The notes below the pieces were generated by a model. That model searched no databases. It was not told the origin of the DNA and saw nothing but the letters and a program-made list of their open reading frames with translations. The position numbers and the translations under genes were made by a program. A stretch of 58,441 nucleotides of DNA from Bacteroidaceae bacterium (lineage in GTDB: Bacteria; Bacteroidota; Bacteroidia; Bacteroidales; Bacteroidaceae), in NCBI GenBank assembly GCA_017938245.1, contig JAGBBX010000006.1:1-58441 (forward strand), written 5' to 3'. Position 1 is the stretch's first letter; every line of letters starts with the position of its first letter. Below are positions 28,601-35,587 of the stretch, piece after piece.

Positions 28601-29130
28601 CGATGAACTTCGGCCCGTTGAATAAGGCGGGTGGCGAGCGACGACTGAATGTGGCAGTGTCGAGGGCGCGTTACGAGATGAAGGTCTTCTCGACTTTGCG
28701 TCCCGAACAGATTGACGAGCGTCGCACACAGGCCGAGGGCGTATTGGGATTGAAACGTTTCTTGCTGTTTGCGCAGCGTGGAACAGATGCTCTTGGCGCA
28801 ACGGAAGAATCTTCGAACAGTCTTATGGTGCAACAGATTGCGTCGCGATTAGAGAAGGAGGGGTACGAGGTAAAAACCGCTGTGGGAGCTTCGGCTTTCA
28901 AGGTGGATATAGCTGTGGTCGACCCGCTTAACCGCGATAGGTATCTGTTGGGTATCATCTGCGACAGCGATGGTTACTATAGACTAAAGACGGTGCGCGA
29001 CCGCGAAGTGGTGCAACCGACAGTACTGCGTATGCTGGGGTGGAATCTTATGCATATATGGAGTATCGACTGGCTGATGCATAGCGATATGATAATAAAA
29101 AGGGTGAACGATACAATAAAGAGATTGTAA
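25672..29130 (+). CDS. DUF4011-type SF1 helicase with C-terminal restriction-nuclease-like domain
   Basis: 1152 residues from the ATG at 25672; an in-frame TTG 27 nt upstream is less likely. Residues of about 60-200 have the DUF4011 start (LALWERKLLDLSLRNNMLN, LFLTLGTLRW, APILLVPIEM). Helicase motifs are Walker A GPPGTGKS (327-334), FDLVVFDEASQMP with DEAS at 764-767, VGDPKQMPP, ENVQGDERDVILFS and LNVAVSRAR, as in the UPF1-like SF1 group. The end (LEKEGYEVKTAVG, KVDIAVVDP, LLGIICDSDGYY, LGWNLMHIWSIDWL) matches the MTES_1575/Vsr-like PD-(D/E)xK nuclease tail, but the usual Glu of the GIECDG motif is Ile1096 here, so nuclease activity may be lost. Related proteins occur in anti-phage defence islands. 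The tandem repeat upstream probably supplies its promoters. Confidence 0.8.
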   Translation: MKDLNKTLIRSVELAKVLNHALEVKKSDSAKVCRSINELQTHATLVEEGLQRLCSEYAVEVNSAKLALWERKLLDLSLRNNMLNMRMGRNTISYEHPDIAALEDELADGKEIILEQKELKGLYRAMRTNMEETGANTLFLTLGTLRWQEKPGAKQYAAPILLVPIEMVPMKKERYAIRRRDEETMLNFTLLEFLQQQFDITIEGLQPLPQDAYGIDVSLVMHTVREAIKELPDWEVVEESLIGIFSFTKFVMWNDIHSHSRAIMGSNIVRSLIEGRLLVEDDVQQADARQLDVSERPDAYALPVDADSSQLEAVVESGKGRSFILYGPPGTGKSQTITNLIANAVYQGKRVLFVAQKRAALEVVQSRLEKIGMGPFCLELHSNKMDKRHFLEQMQKGLSVTAASDSEEYRRKSGELYVQRMQLIGYVEALHRKQEKSSLSLSDCIERYLAANAVPMEVTKGVIEKIDEKGAGELRDKIMMLGSIEMILGTSASEHPLCGMLPKKAPEAKKGAYLSSYMLSNTVESMLPTLPQVVAALKQQIERNKNVTYVSRTTRQYIEGDYKFSKFLAIAEVDSALLDDVDALASAVERWNANIALLPQWQKYADIINDLNECGLSDAVKQYAAGVSVPAICDAFMAAFYREKAQEIIIADPTLKEFNGLMFEELIGRYTALTREFQQLTRKELVARVAAGIPLDARNPEIGAELTLLRKRIANKGRGATIRNIIDQMPQLLPCLCPVMLMSPLSVAQYLDVNAPKFDLVVFDEASQMPTSEAIGALSRARAAVIVGDPKQMPPTSFFTVNTTDDESADADDLESILDDCISLSMPTHYLGWHYRSKHESLITFSNINYYDSRLVTFPSADDRVSHVTWQYVEGFYDYGKTRTNRAEAEAIADEVMRRLEQQPERSIGVVAFSKQQSDLIEDVLTERMAQQPQIEKVNRESHEPLFVKNLENVQGDERDVILFSVGYGPDSEGHVSMNFGPLNKAGGERRLNVAVSRARYEMKVFSTLRPEQIDERRTQAEGVLGLKRFLLFAQRGTDALGATEESSNSLMVQQIASRLEKEGYEVKTAVGASAFKVDIAVVDPLNRDRYLLGIICDSDGYYRLKTVRDREVVQPTVLRMLGWNLMHIWSIDWLMHSDMIIKRVNDTIKRL

Positions 29131-29133
29131 AAT

Positions 29134-29184
29134 ATGAAATGTAAACTTTTTTCGGGATTCCATCTTTTTGGGAAGGCCTACTAA
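29134..29184 (+). other. Short leader ORF, possible frameshifted start of the channel-like gene
   Basis: An ATG three nt after the helicase stop encodes MKCKLFSGFHLFGKAY and then stops. The other frame of the same bases reads FWEGLLSAVVLYVAE, which runs straight into the channel-like protein. A one-base shift around 29170-29182 would join the two, so this may be the real N-terminus broken by a frameshift, or a leader peptide coupled to the GTG at 29193. Confidence 0.45.
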
Positions 29185-29192
29185 GTGCAGTA

Positions 29193-30470
29193 GTGCTGTA
29201 TGTTGCCGAGAGTTCGGTAAATGGTGATTACTCTTTCTGGGATGCCCTTGTGTGGACATTCGTGAAATATGTCGACGACCCTGCCGATATTGCAGCCGGT
29301 CCCGAGACTCCTGTGGGTAAGGTGGTTGGAACATTGGTTGGTGTGTTGGCTATTGCCATCTTTGCAGTGCCTGCCGGTCTTATCGGTTCGGGATTGATGG
29401 ATGCAATGAACGACGAGAAACACGAGAAGGAGATTGAGGAGTACAAAGGACGTATGAAAAAAACGTTCCGACGCGCAGGTAACAAGTCGCTGCGCAGCTA
29501 CCTGAATACATTGCCCGAGAAGGGTGGGGCGGCATTCTCGAAACTAAACTTCGTTCCGCAGTTCGTACCGCTGTCGCGCCTGCAGATAAGACTTGGTATA
29601 GGTATGAAAGAGGTGTGTGAGATTTGTGCGCGTTACCCCGAATTTTCACTAAAGAATATGGCCGATGCTTGTAGCGACGAGGAGAATGTCGACGACCGTT
29701 ATGTGTTGGGGTTGTCGCCCATAAACACATCTTACGGCTGCTGTGTCGGCAGAGGTCCTAATGTGACAATAGTATCGCCCTGTGGGTTCTCTGAGGTCTC
29801 TACCGATTGGTTTGCCTACTACCTTGCAAAGATGGGCGGATTTAATTTCATAGGTAAAAGTATCGAGGTCGACCCCGACGAGGTTGATTCGTTCTATAAT
29901 ATGTCGGCCGAGCCGCTCTACGATAAAAAGAAGAAATCGGAGTTTAGCGCAAAGGAGAAAGATATATTAGAAATTCTCGACCGTAAAACCCTGTTGCGCG
30001 ATGACTTCTTGAATGATATTAAGAAAATAGCTGCTAAGGGTTCTTGGGTAATCGTTGTTGCCGAGCACGTGATGAACTCGGATAACAAAACAGATTTTCA
30101 TTTCGCCGACAATATAAAGGATGGCTCGCAGCCAGCTGTTGTCGATACCGAGCGCTACGAGGCGTTATATAAGGCGTTTGACGATGCGATGCAGGGCGAG
30201 TTTGCTCTCTCTTCGACCGAACAATCAGCGCGCTATCCGCTGTTGAAGAGTAATATCGTTTATCGCCTGCGTAAAGAGGGTGTAGATACGAACGCCTTTG
30301 TGCTTCGTCCATCGTCTCATCTGATTAATTTCGATACTAAGAAATTGACTGTGGCATTCCGTATGGCACAGGTCATCAGTGAGTCGCTCGACGCTGGCAA
30401 GGGAATGAGTGAGAATGATATAAAGGATTTCTCTACAACAGGATTCGGTTTTTCCGAGAGTGTTATTTAA
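29193..30470 (+). CDS. Truncated ion-channel-like pore with large unknown C-terminal domain
   Basis: 425 residues from GTG 29193; no in-frame ATG lies near the start. Residues 1-72 look like the end of S5, a pore helix and S6 of a voltage-gated K+ channel family member (YSFWDALVWTF, VGKVVGTLVGVLAIAIFAVPAGLIGSGL). The position of the K+ selectivity filter (TVGYGD) reads VKYVDDPADI, so K+ selectivity is doubtful. S1-S4 and most of S5 are missing. A basic linker leads to about 330 residues I cannot assign (PINTSYGCCVGRGPNVTIVS, VIVVAEHVMNSDN, FVLRPSSHLINFD). It follows the helicase by 62 nt and is probably co-transcribed. It may be a degraded or frameshifted gene. Confidence 0.5.
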   Translation: MLYVAESSVNGDYSFWDALVWTFVKYVDDPADIAAGPETPVGKVVGTLVGVLAIAIFAVPAGLIGSGLMDAMNDEKHEKEIEEYKGRMKKTFRRAGNKSLRSYLNTLPEKGGAAFSKLNFVPQFVPLSRLQIRLGIGMKEVCEICARYPEFSLKNMADACSDEENVDDRYVLGLSPINTSYGCCVGRGPNVTIVSPCGFSEVSTDWFAYYLAKMGGFNFIGKSIEVDPDEVDSFYNMSAEPLYDKKKKSEFSAKEKDILEILDRKTLLRDDFLNDIKKIAAKGSWVIVVAEHVMNSDNKTDFHFADNIKDGSQPAVVDTERYEALYKAFDDAMQGEFALSSTEQSARYPLLKSNIVYRLRKEGVDTNAFVLRPSSHLINFDTKKLTVAFRMAQVISESLDAGKGMSENDIKDFSTTGFGFSESVI

Positions 30471-30482
30471 ATTCCATTGCTT

Positions 30483-30557
30483 ATGAGTGAAATAGAACAA
30501 TTTGCAAAAGATTATCTCGATGAGATACTTGCAAATTATGTGTATGCTTTTTGTTGA
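30483..30557 (+). CDS. Very small ORF of 24 residues after the channel-like gene
   Basis: ATG 12 nt after the preceding stop; begins MSEIEQFAKDYLDEI and ends in YAFC. A hairpin follows 7 nt later. It may be a truncated gene start or a small protein; nothing is recognised. Confidence 0.3.
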   Translation: MSEIEQFAKDYLDEILANYVYAFC

Positions 30558-30564
30558 GGTTTAA

Positions 30565-30599
30565 TTCTTTGTTTAAATAGATTCTACTTAAACAAAGAA
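30565..30599. terminator. Hairpin between the helicase/channel genes and hipT
   Basis: TTCTTTGTTTAA (30565-30576) pairs perfectly with TTAAACAAAGAA (30588-30599). It stands between convergent transcripts and can end both. Confidence 0.6.
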
Positions 30600-30644
30600 A
30601 TGATTAATTGTTATATTTAAATTCAATGTAAATAAAATTCTTGG

Positions 30645-31631
30645 TTATTGTTTTGCAATCCTGTTCATTCGTTCCTTCACCAGTAATTTATAATTAGACT
30701 TAAGCTCCGACGAAATAAAAGAGTCATCAATGAGTGCGAACCATTTATCGGTACACATAAAGAACTTATCGATTATTTTCTCAGCTATTCTTGTTTGTAT
30801 TCCTGATTTCTCCATAGCTTCGATAAATGAAACACGATTAAAGTCGGCTATTCTTTTTCCATCTTCTTCTCCATTGCCAATAAGTGGCATTGCGAGTTCA
30901 TCATTGTCGTTGATGCCTGTGAGTAGGACTGCCAACAAATCGTATGCAGGTGACAATTGATAACCTATTCCATCTTTATCCAACAGTGAGAAATTCTTGC
31001 AGTGCATATCAGAGTTGCCGGTAATCCAAGAAAATATCACTATCTCCCAAAAACGCTGGACATCAAGCATTGAAGCTACGGAATAACGCTTTATAGTTTC
31101 GGCAAGTTGAATATATGCACCACGATATTTATGTTCGGTCAATCGGTTGGTAAGCTGACACATATCGAGCATTGAATATTTCTCACCCTTTGTTCCTCTA
31201 TCCATTCTACGCGTTATATACGCAAGTTCCCCGTCTTGCATTGCTATCAGTCCGTGAGGTGCTGTGGCAATTCCTGCAACCTCGGCGAGTTTCATTGTCA
31301 AGTCCTCAAGTTCGGGCATAAAATAATATTTGGAACTTTGAGGTTTCAATATGAAATTTCCCCACAACCCGACTATTGTTAATTTTGCAGGCTCATTCTT
31401 GCCACCTCTATTTATATCCAATGAAAGTTTTGGCTGAACACCGGTTATAGATGTATTGCTTTGCAAAATATGTAGTGCAAGTTCTTCTATATTATCACGT
31501 GTATATGGCAAGATTGGGAGTTTTGTCGTTCCAAACAGTTTCTTGGCACATCTGGAGTGGTAATGACCTTCACTCTCATTATCTATTGCTTTATAGCAAT
31601 AGAGGCATTTTTTTACAGAACTATCATTCAT
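30645..31631 (-). CDS. hipT: HipT-like serine/threonine kinase (HipA C-terminal family), toxin of HipBST
   Basis: 328 residues. It starts with a small Cys-rich segment (CLYCYKAI) that many of these proteins have. The Gly-rich loop region reads SNTSITGVQPKLSLD; the S-I-T triplet is in the place of the HipT gating motif. Catalytic and metal-binding motifs are seen in WITGNSDMHCKNFSLL and LSPAYDLLAVLL. The N-terminal HipA subdomain is missing and is encoded separately upstream, the arrangement of tripartite HipBST modules, in which HipT phosphorylates a tRNA synthetase (TrpS in the studied case) and HipS neutralises it. The gene overlaps hipS by 8 nt. The region is AT-richer than its surroundings. 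Confidence 0.85.
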   Translation of the reverse strand: MNDSSVKKCLYCYKAIDNESEGHYHSRCAKKLFGTTKLPILPYTRDNIEELALHILQSNTSITGVQPKLSLDINRGGKNEPAKLTIVGLWGNFILKPQSSKYYFMPELEDLTMKLAEVAGIATAPHGLIAMQDGELAYITRRMDRGTKGEKYSMLDMCQLTNRLTEHKYRGAYIQLAETIKRYSVASMLDVQRFWEIVIFSWITGNSDMHCKNFSLLDKDGIGYQLSPAYDLLAVLLTGINDNDELAMPLIGNGEEDGKRIADFNRVSFIEAMEKSGIQTRIAEKIIDKFFMCTDKWFALIDDSFISSELKSNYKLLVKERMNRIAKQ

Positions 31632-31941
31632 ACTCCTGAATACTTATGTTACCTATACAATCTTTACAACACAACAGTAGCAGTTTCATTCTGTCGCGAG
31701 GATTTATCTTCCAGTTCTTGTCTACTATATCAAGCATCCATCCCTCGGGTATAAGCCCATCGAAAACAGGAAACATAAATTCCTTTACAAACTCCTCTTC
31801 TTGCAATGGCATAGTAGGGCTTAAAGGGGAGGCTCCTTCTAAAGCCAGGTATTCTGGTGTGTATGAGAAATGGTAGCCCTCATAGTCTTCGGTAAGCACA
31901 CCACAGAAGAGTTCATTGATATAAACCTTTGCCTTTCTCAT
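31624..31941 (-). CDS. hipS: HipS-like antitoxin (HipA N-terminal subdomain)
   Basis: 105 residues. KVYINELFCGVLTEDYEGYHFSY and SPLSPTMPLQEEEF, then FDGLIPEGWML, are the hallmark motifs of the HipA N-subdomain 1. As a stand-alone protein it is the HipS component, which in the known E. coli system is the antitoxin of HipT. It lies 5 nt downstream of hipB and overlaps hipT, so the three are translated together. Confidence 0.85.
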   Translation of the reverse strand: MRKAKVYINELFCGVLTEDYEGYHFSYTPEYLALEGASPLSPTMPLQEEEFVKEFMFPVFDGLIPEGWMLDIVDKNWKINPRDRMKLLLLCCKDCIGNISIQEYE

Positions 31942-31946
31942 AATAT

Positions 31947-32138
31947 TTAAATTTTAGCAGGTTTCAACGTTTCTCCAAAAAGTCCTAATACCTGATTGAC
32001 TTTGTCTAATTGTACAGTGAGTTTTCCTTTTTCAAGTTCACGCACAAAGCGTATTCCCACACCACTTCTCTCTGCAAGTCCCACCTGGGTAAGATTATGC
32101 TGTTTTCTTTTTGCTCGAATGTACTCTCCTAAATCCAT
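31947..32138 (-). CDS. hipB: HipB-like XRE-family DNA-binding repressor
   Basis: 63 residues, one helix-turn-helix domain (YIRAKRKQHNLTQVGLAERSGVGIRFVRELEKG), as in HipB and other Cro/CI-type antitoxin regulators. It is the first gene of the hipBST operon and probably represses it by binding the CCC..GGG operators upstream. In HipBST modules HipB augments HipS neutralisation of HipT. Confidence 0.85.
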   Translation of the reverse strand: MDLGEYIRAKRKQHNLTQVGLAERSGVGIRFVRELEKGKLTVQLDKVNQVLGLFGETLKPAKI

Positions 32139-32146
32139 ATCAAAAC

Positions 32147-32242
32147 ATCCCTTACGGGTATAATTATATTTGTTTTGCTCAAAAATAATCCCTTACGGGT
32201 ACAAATATAATGATTTTATTTTAAAATACACCCTAACGGGAT
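32147..32242 (-). promoter_or_regulatory. Promoter and three HipB operator-like sites
   Basis: ATCCCTTACGGGTA occurs twice (32147-32160 and 32188-32201) and a variant ACCCTAACGGGAT once (32230-32242). The sites are spaced 41 and about 42 bp, close to four helical turns. On the minus strand TATATTTG (32202-32209) fits the -7 box and abuts the middle site. The first site ends 8 nt before the hipB ATG. This is the layout of an autoregulated toxin-antitoxin promoter. Confidence 0.75.
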
Positions 32243-32342
32243 GTTTTTTTAAGAGTTCTAATTTTCTCTGCCTCAGATCCTCTAACAGCCTTATACATAG
32301 AAAGAGCTATAGTCTAGCCTTTTAGAGAGGGGGCATAGCAAC

Positions 32343-32456
32343 TTATATAGATAAAACAATAATTTTCCCATCCTGTGCAATTCTCAACATTAATGGGTGT
32401 TCTTCATTTGATAGAGTCTTGCTTTTGTAGCATACGACTAAAATTGTTGCATTCAT
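32343..32456 (-). pseudogene. Remnant of a tyrosine recombinase N-terminus
   Basis: A 37-residue ORF (MNATILVVCYKSKTLSNE, then PLMLRIAQDGKIIVLSI) resembles the arm-binding N-terminus of Bacteroidetes phage-type integrases, which usually reads MKATFKVVLR.. followed by PIYLRI. The frame stops at the point where a full integrase would continue for another 350 residues. It lies about 100 nt from the 3' end of tRNA-Pro, a classic integration site. The rest of 32243-32556 shows no gene. Confidence 0.45.
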
Positions 32457-32556
32457 ACAGTTTTTGGTTTAAACCACTAATTAAACCGGTGACACAACAA
32501 AAAAAGAGAAACGCTTAATCTACACTAAATTATTGTAAATCAAATGTTTCTCTCTG

Positions 32557-32631
32557 TCGGGATGACTGGATTCGAACCAGCGACACCACGCCCCCCAGAC
32601 GTGTACTCTAACCGGGCTGAGCTACATCCCG
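32557..32631 (-). tRNA. tRNA-Pro (anticodon GGG)
   Basis: On the minus strand the acceptor arms CGGGATG and CATCCCG pair over 7 bp. A D-arm GCTC..GAGT, an anticodon stem CACGT/GCGTG with loop CTGGGGG, and a T-loop GGTTCGAATCC are all present. The anticodon GGG reads proline CCC/CCU codons. CCA is not encoded. Confidence 0.93.
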
Positions 32632-32790
32632 CCTCAGACTTTGTCTGTTTGCGATTGCAAAGGTACGACTTTTTTGTGAACCTGCAAGCTTTTTGACGAA
32701 AATTTTTAGTAAAAAATAAAAAAAGCGCTTTTATACCACCAAGAATACCTTCATGAACTGTTTTTGTTACGCTTTGCGCTTTAATAAAAG

Positions 32791-33744
32791 TTATCTAAGT
32801 CGCACTATATCTCCTACTTTGAGTGTTGCATAACTCTTGAACTGTGGGTTCATCTCTAACAGTTTCTTAAGTCTTATGCCGTACTTCTGTGATATCGAGT
32901 AGAGACTCTCGCCGTTTGCAGTGGTGTGGAATTCGTGTGGCTTAAGGGCTTTCTTATGTTTTTTTTCTAAATATATTATATCTCCTGCCTTAAGCGGGTA
33001 CTTCTTGTAAAGGTCGTTGTATTTTATTAGTTTGCGGCGCGATACTCCGGTCTCTTTGGCAAGTGACTTGAATGTGTCACCTGTATTCGCTATTATATAC
33101 AGTAACTCATTTGAGCGGTATACAGGGTGGCCGCTTGCTGAGTTTTGTACTGCTGCATCGTGAAGTATGACGTTGCTCTTTTGACTTTTGTAACTGTCGA
33201 ACTTATATAGCCGGTAGCGCTCTATAAGGCTTATGAGTTTATTGGGGTAGGCCGGGTCTTCGGCGTAACCTGCTTTTCTTAGTCCTCGTGCCCATCCTTT
33301 GTAGTCGTCCTTTCGCAGTTTAAAAAGGCTCGCATAGCGCTCGCGGCTTACGAGGAATTTTGAGTGGTCTTCGTATGATTCGCGCGCCGAGTCGTAGGCA
33401 CGGAATTGGCAGTAACGTCCGTTGTCCAATGAGGTTGTTTTGCGTCCTTTCCAGTTTTTATCGGCTTTTATGCCAAAATGGTTGTTCGACTTTTGTGTGA
33501 GGCTGCTGTTCCCTGCTCCCGACTCCAATAGTCCTTGTGCCAGGGTGATGCTGGCAGGGATATTATAGCGCTCCATCTGTTCGACGGCAATGGGGTAGTA
33601 CTGCGCTACATATTTTTCATAGGCGTCGCCTTTAGTGCTGCTCCATTTGTCGCTGCCTGTTGCTGTAATGGTTGTGGTTGTGGTCGACGCACACGATGTA
33701 AATAGTGCGATGGTTATAAAAAGGAATAGGTAAAGTGGTCTCAT
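32791..33744 (-). CDS. Glucosaminidase lipoprotein with two LysM domains
   Basis: 317 residues. A lipoprotein signal ends in LFTSC. Residues of about 45-185 form a FlgJ/GH73-type N-acetylglucosaminidase domain (SITLAQGLLESGAGNSSLT with the catalytic Glu, NHFGIKADKNWKG, YRLYKFDSY). Two LysM peptidoglycan-binding motifs follow (LLYIIANTGDTFKSLAKET and FHTTANGESLYSISQKYG). It cuts the glycan backbone of peptidoglycan in the periplasm during growth or division. It is transcribed alone, divergent from the cytidine deaminase gene. Confidence 0.88.
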   Translation of the reverse strand: MRPLYLFLFITIALFTSCASTTTTTITATGSDKWSSTKGDAYEKYVAQYYPIAVEQMERYNIPASITLAQGLLESGAGNSSLTQKSNNHFGIKADKNWKGRKTTSLDNGRYCQFRAYDSARESYEDHSKFLVSRERYASLFKLRKDDYKGWARGLRKAGYAEDPAYPNKLISLIERYRLYKFDSYKSQKSNVILHDAAVQNSASGHPVYRSNELLYIIANTGDTFKSLAKETGVSRRKLIKYNDLYKKYPLKAGDIIYLEKKHKKALKPHEFHTTANGESLYSISQKYGIRLKKLLEMNPQFKSYATLKVGDIVRLR

Positions 33745-33819
33745 CTGCTTAGAAGTCGTTTAAAAATCTTATGTAATTACAAAATAAATGAATTTATTGC
33801 ATTTGCACAAGTATTTGAC

Positions 33820-33827
33820 TATCTTCG
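33820..33827 (+). promoter_or_regulatory. -7 promoter box of the cdd operon
   Basis: TATCTTCG is a common variant of the Bacteroidetes -7 box and lies 61 nt before the cdd ATG, after the TTTG-containing stretch TTTGCACAAGTATTTGAC. The -33 element is not clear. Confidence 0.45.
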
Positions 33828-33888
33828 CCGTGAAAATGTCGCTCGAAGGAGCTTTTTTTAGATATTTTTTACGAAAAAGTTTAGTGGT

Positions 33889-34371
33889 ATGAAAGAGATG
33901 ATTATCAACACCTGCATCAAGGTGTGTGCGTATGATGAGTTTTCGGCTGTCGACCGAGAGTTAATTGATAAGGCGCGTGAGGCTGCCAAGCGTTGCTATG
34001 CGCCCTATTCACGTTTTGGCGTGGGTGCTGCGGTGCGTTTGGCCGATGGTACTATTGTGACGGGTAACAACCAGGAGAATGCTGCCTATCCGTCGGGGTT
34101 GTGTGCCGAGCGTACTACGCTTTTCTGGGCCAATGCTCAGTATCCCGATATTGCTGTGGATACGCTTGCCATTGCTGCTCGCAGCGAGGCGGGAGAGCTT
34201 ACAAGGCCTATTCCTCCCTGTGGTGCCTGCCGACAGGTAATCTTAGAGGTAGAGAAACGTTACTCTCGCACGATAAGAATCATTCTTTTTGGTACCGACG
34301 AGAGCTATATTGTCGAGGATGGAATAAAGGCTCTTCTGCCTCTCTGTTTCGATGCCGATTTCTTGGAGTAG
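33889..34371 (+). CDS. cdd: Cytidine deaminase
   Basis: 160 residues. Converts cytidine and deoxycytidine to uridine and deoxyuridine in pyrimidine salvage. The zinc-site motifs are CAERTTLF (Cys and catalytic Glu) and PCGACRQ (two Cys); the family start YAPYSRFGVGAAV and GNNQENAAYPSGL are intact. The length is that of the homotetrameric short form plus about 20 N-terminal residues. An ATG three codons later is an alternative start. The phosphatase gene follows after 7 nt. Confidence 0.94.
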   Translation: MKEMIINTCIKVCAYDEFSAVDRELIDKAREAAKRCYAPYSRFGVGAAVRLADGTIVTGNNQENAAYPSGLCAERTTLFWANAQYPDIAVDTLAIAARSEAGELTRPIPPCGACRQVILEVEKRYSRTIRIILFGTDESYIVEDGIKALLPLCFDADFLE

Positions 34372-34378
34372 TATTTCT

Positions 34379-34861
34379 ATGGGTGATAAGAAAGAGTATA
34401 GGATAATGTTTGTGTGCCACGGGAACATATGCCGTTCCCCTATGGCCGAGTTTGTGATGAAGGAGTTGGTGCGCAAGAAGGGCATCGACAATATCTATAT
34501 AGAGTCGTCGGCTACCAGCCGCGAGGAGATTGGCAGTGCCATCTATCCTCCTGCGGCACAGGTGCTTGCCTCACACGGCATCGGTAGCCGAGGGCATCGT
34601 GCCCGTCAGATTACAGTCGAGGATTATAATCGCTTCGACCTTGTGGTTGTGATGGAGGATTATAACATACGTAATCTGTTGCGCATAATAGGATGCGATT
34701 GCGATACAAAGGTGTGGAAACTGCTTGATTTCGTGCAGGAGACGCCTACCCGTTGGATGGGCGATGATATATCCGACCCCTGGTATCACGGTGGTTTCGA
34801 CAAGACATATAGCGAGATTCTAAAGGGGTGCGAGGCGCTTCTTCTATTTTTGGGTTATTAA
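34379..34861 (+). CDS. Low-molecular-weight protein tyrosine phosphatase
   Basis: 160 residues from the ATG at 34379; upstream in-frame codons overlap cdd and are rejected. The active-site loop is VCHGNICRSPMAE (CX5RS) and the general-acid Asp is in ISDPWYHGG. Family length is normal. In Bacteroidales these enzymes act on tyrosine-phosphorylated proteins, sometimes in capsule regulation; the target here is unknown. It lies in an apparent operon with cdd and ruvC. Confidence 0.92.
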   Translation: MGDKKEYRIMFVCHGNICRSPMAEFVMKELVRKKGIDNIYIESSATSREEIGSAIYPPAAQVLASHGIGSRGHRARQITVEDYNRFDLVVVMEDYNIRNLLRIIGCDCDTKVWKLLDFVQETPTRWMGDDISDPWYHGGFDKTYSEILKGCEALLLFLGY

Positions 34862-34885
34862 AACTCTGTGATAGAGTAAAGATTT

Positions 34886-35461
34886 ATGGAAAACACAAAC
34901 AGGCCTACTGATGATAGGGTGATAATGGGCATCGACCCGGGAACGAATATTATGGGTTATGCCTTTATTGGTGTAAACGGCAACCGCGCACGTCTTATTG
35001 CAATGGGGGTTATCGACCTGCGTAAATGTAAGGACAGCTATATAAAGTTGGGCGAGATTTTTACTCGTGTGCAGGGGCTTATTGCCTCTTTTCTGCCCGA
35101 TGAGCTTGCCATAGAGGCGCCTTTTTTCGGAAAAAATGTGCAGAGTATGCTGAAACTGGGACGTGCGCAGGGTGTGGCTATCGCTGCTGCAATAAGTCGT
35201 CAGGTGCCTATTCACGAGTATGCTCCGCTAAAGATTAAGATGGCAATTACGGGCAATGGTGCCGCCTCGAAGGAGCAGGTGGCCGAGATGCTGCGTCGTA
35301 TGCTTAATATCTCGTCCGATGAGATGCCGCATTTTATGGATGCCACCGATGCGCTGGGTGCTGCTTTCTGCCATTTTATTCAGCGCGTGAATCCGGTAAG
35401 TGAAAAGAAATACTCTTCGTGGGCCGATTTTGCCAAAAAGAATCCAAATAAGATTATATAG
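34886..35461 (+). CDS. ruvC: Holliday junction resolvase RuvC
   Basis: 191 residues. Cuts Holliday junctions during recombination repair together with RuvAB. The catalytic acidic residues are in [26 protein letters not shown] and the C-terminal [12 protein letters not shown]. Length is typical. A short C-terminal tail is Lys-rich. It is 24 nt from the phosphatase gene, with ruvA and ruvB not nearby, as is usual in Bacteroidales. Confidence 0.93.
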   Translation: MENTNRPTDDRVIMGIDPGTNIMGYAFIGVNGNRARLIAMGVIDLRKCKDSYIKLGEIFTRVQGLIASFLPDELAIEAPFFGKNVQSMLKLGRAQGVAIAAAISRQVPIHEYAPLKIKMAITGNGAASKEQVAEMLRRMLNISSDEMPHFMDATDALGAAFCHFIQRVNPVSEKKYSSWADFAKKNPNKII

Positions 35462-35525
35462 GGTGAGATGATTGTCTAATGTGAGGTTCGGCAAAAAATG
35501 TTCTACAATACATAGACAATGCTAT

Positions 35526-35553
35526 GATTCGGGCGATTGAAAATCGCCCCTAC
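35526..35553. repeat. REP-like dispersed hairpin (copy 1)
   Basis: GGGCGATTGAAAATCGCCC forms an 8-bp stem and is followed by CTAC. The reverse complement of the whole unit recurs at 56834-56859 with few changes. Confidence 0.6.
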
Positions 35554-35564
35554 TGTCAAACGCA

Positions 35565-35585
35565 GCAACTATTATGAATAGTTGC
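35565..35585. terminator. Hairpin between convergent ruvC and the porE-like gene
   Basis: GCAACTATT and AATAGTTGC pair over 9 bp around ATG. It ends two nt before the stop of the porE-like gene and can terminate either transcript. Confidence 0.55.
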
Positions 35586-35587
35586 AA

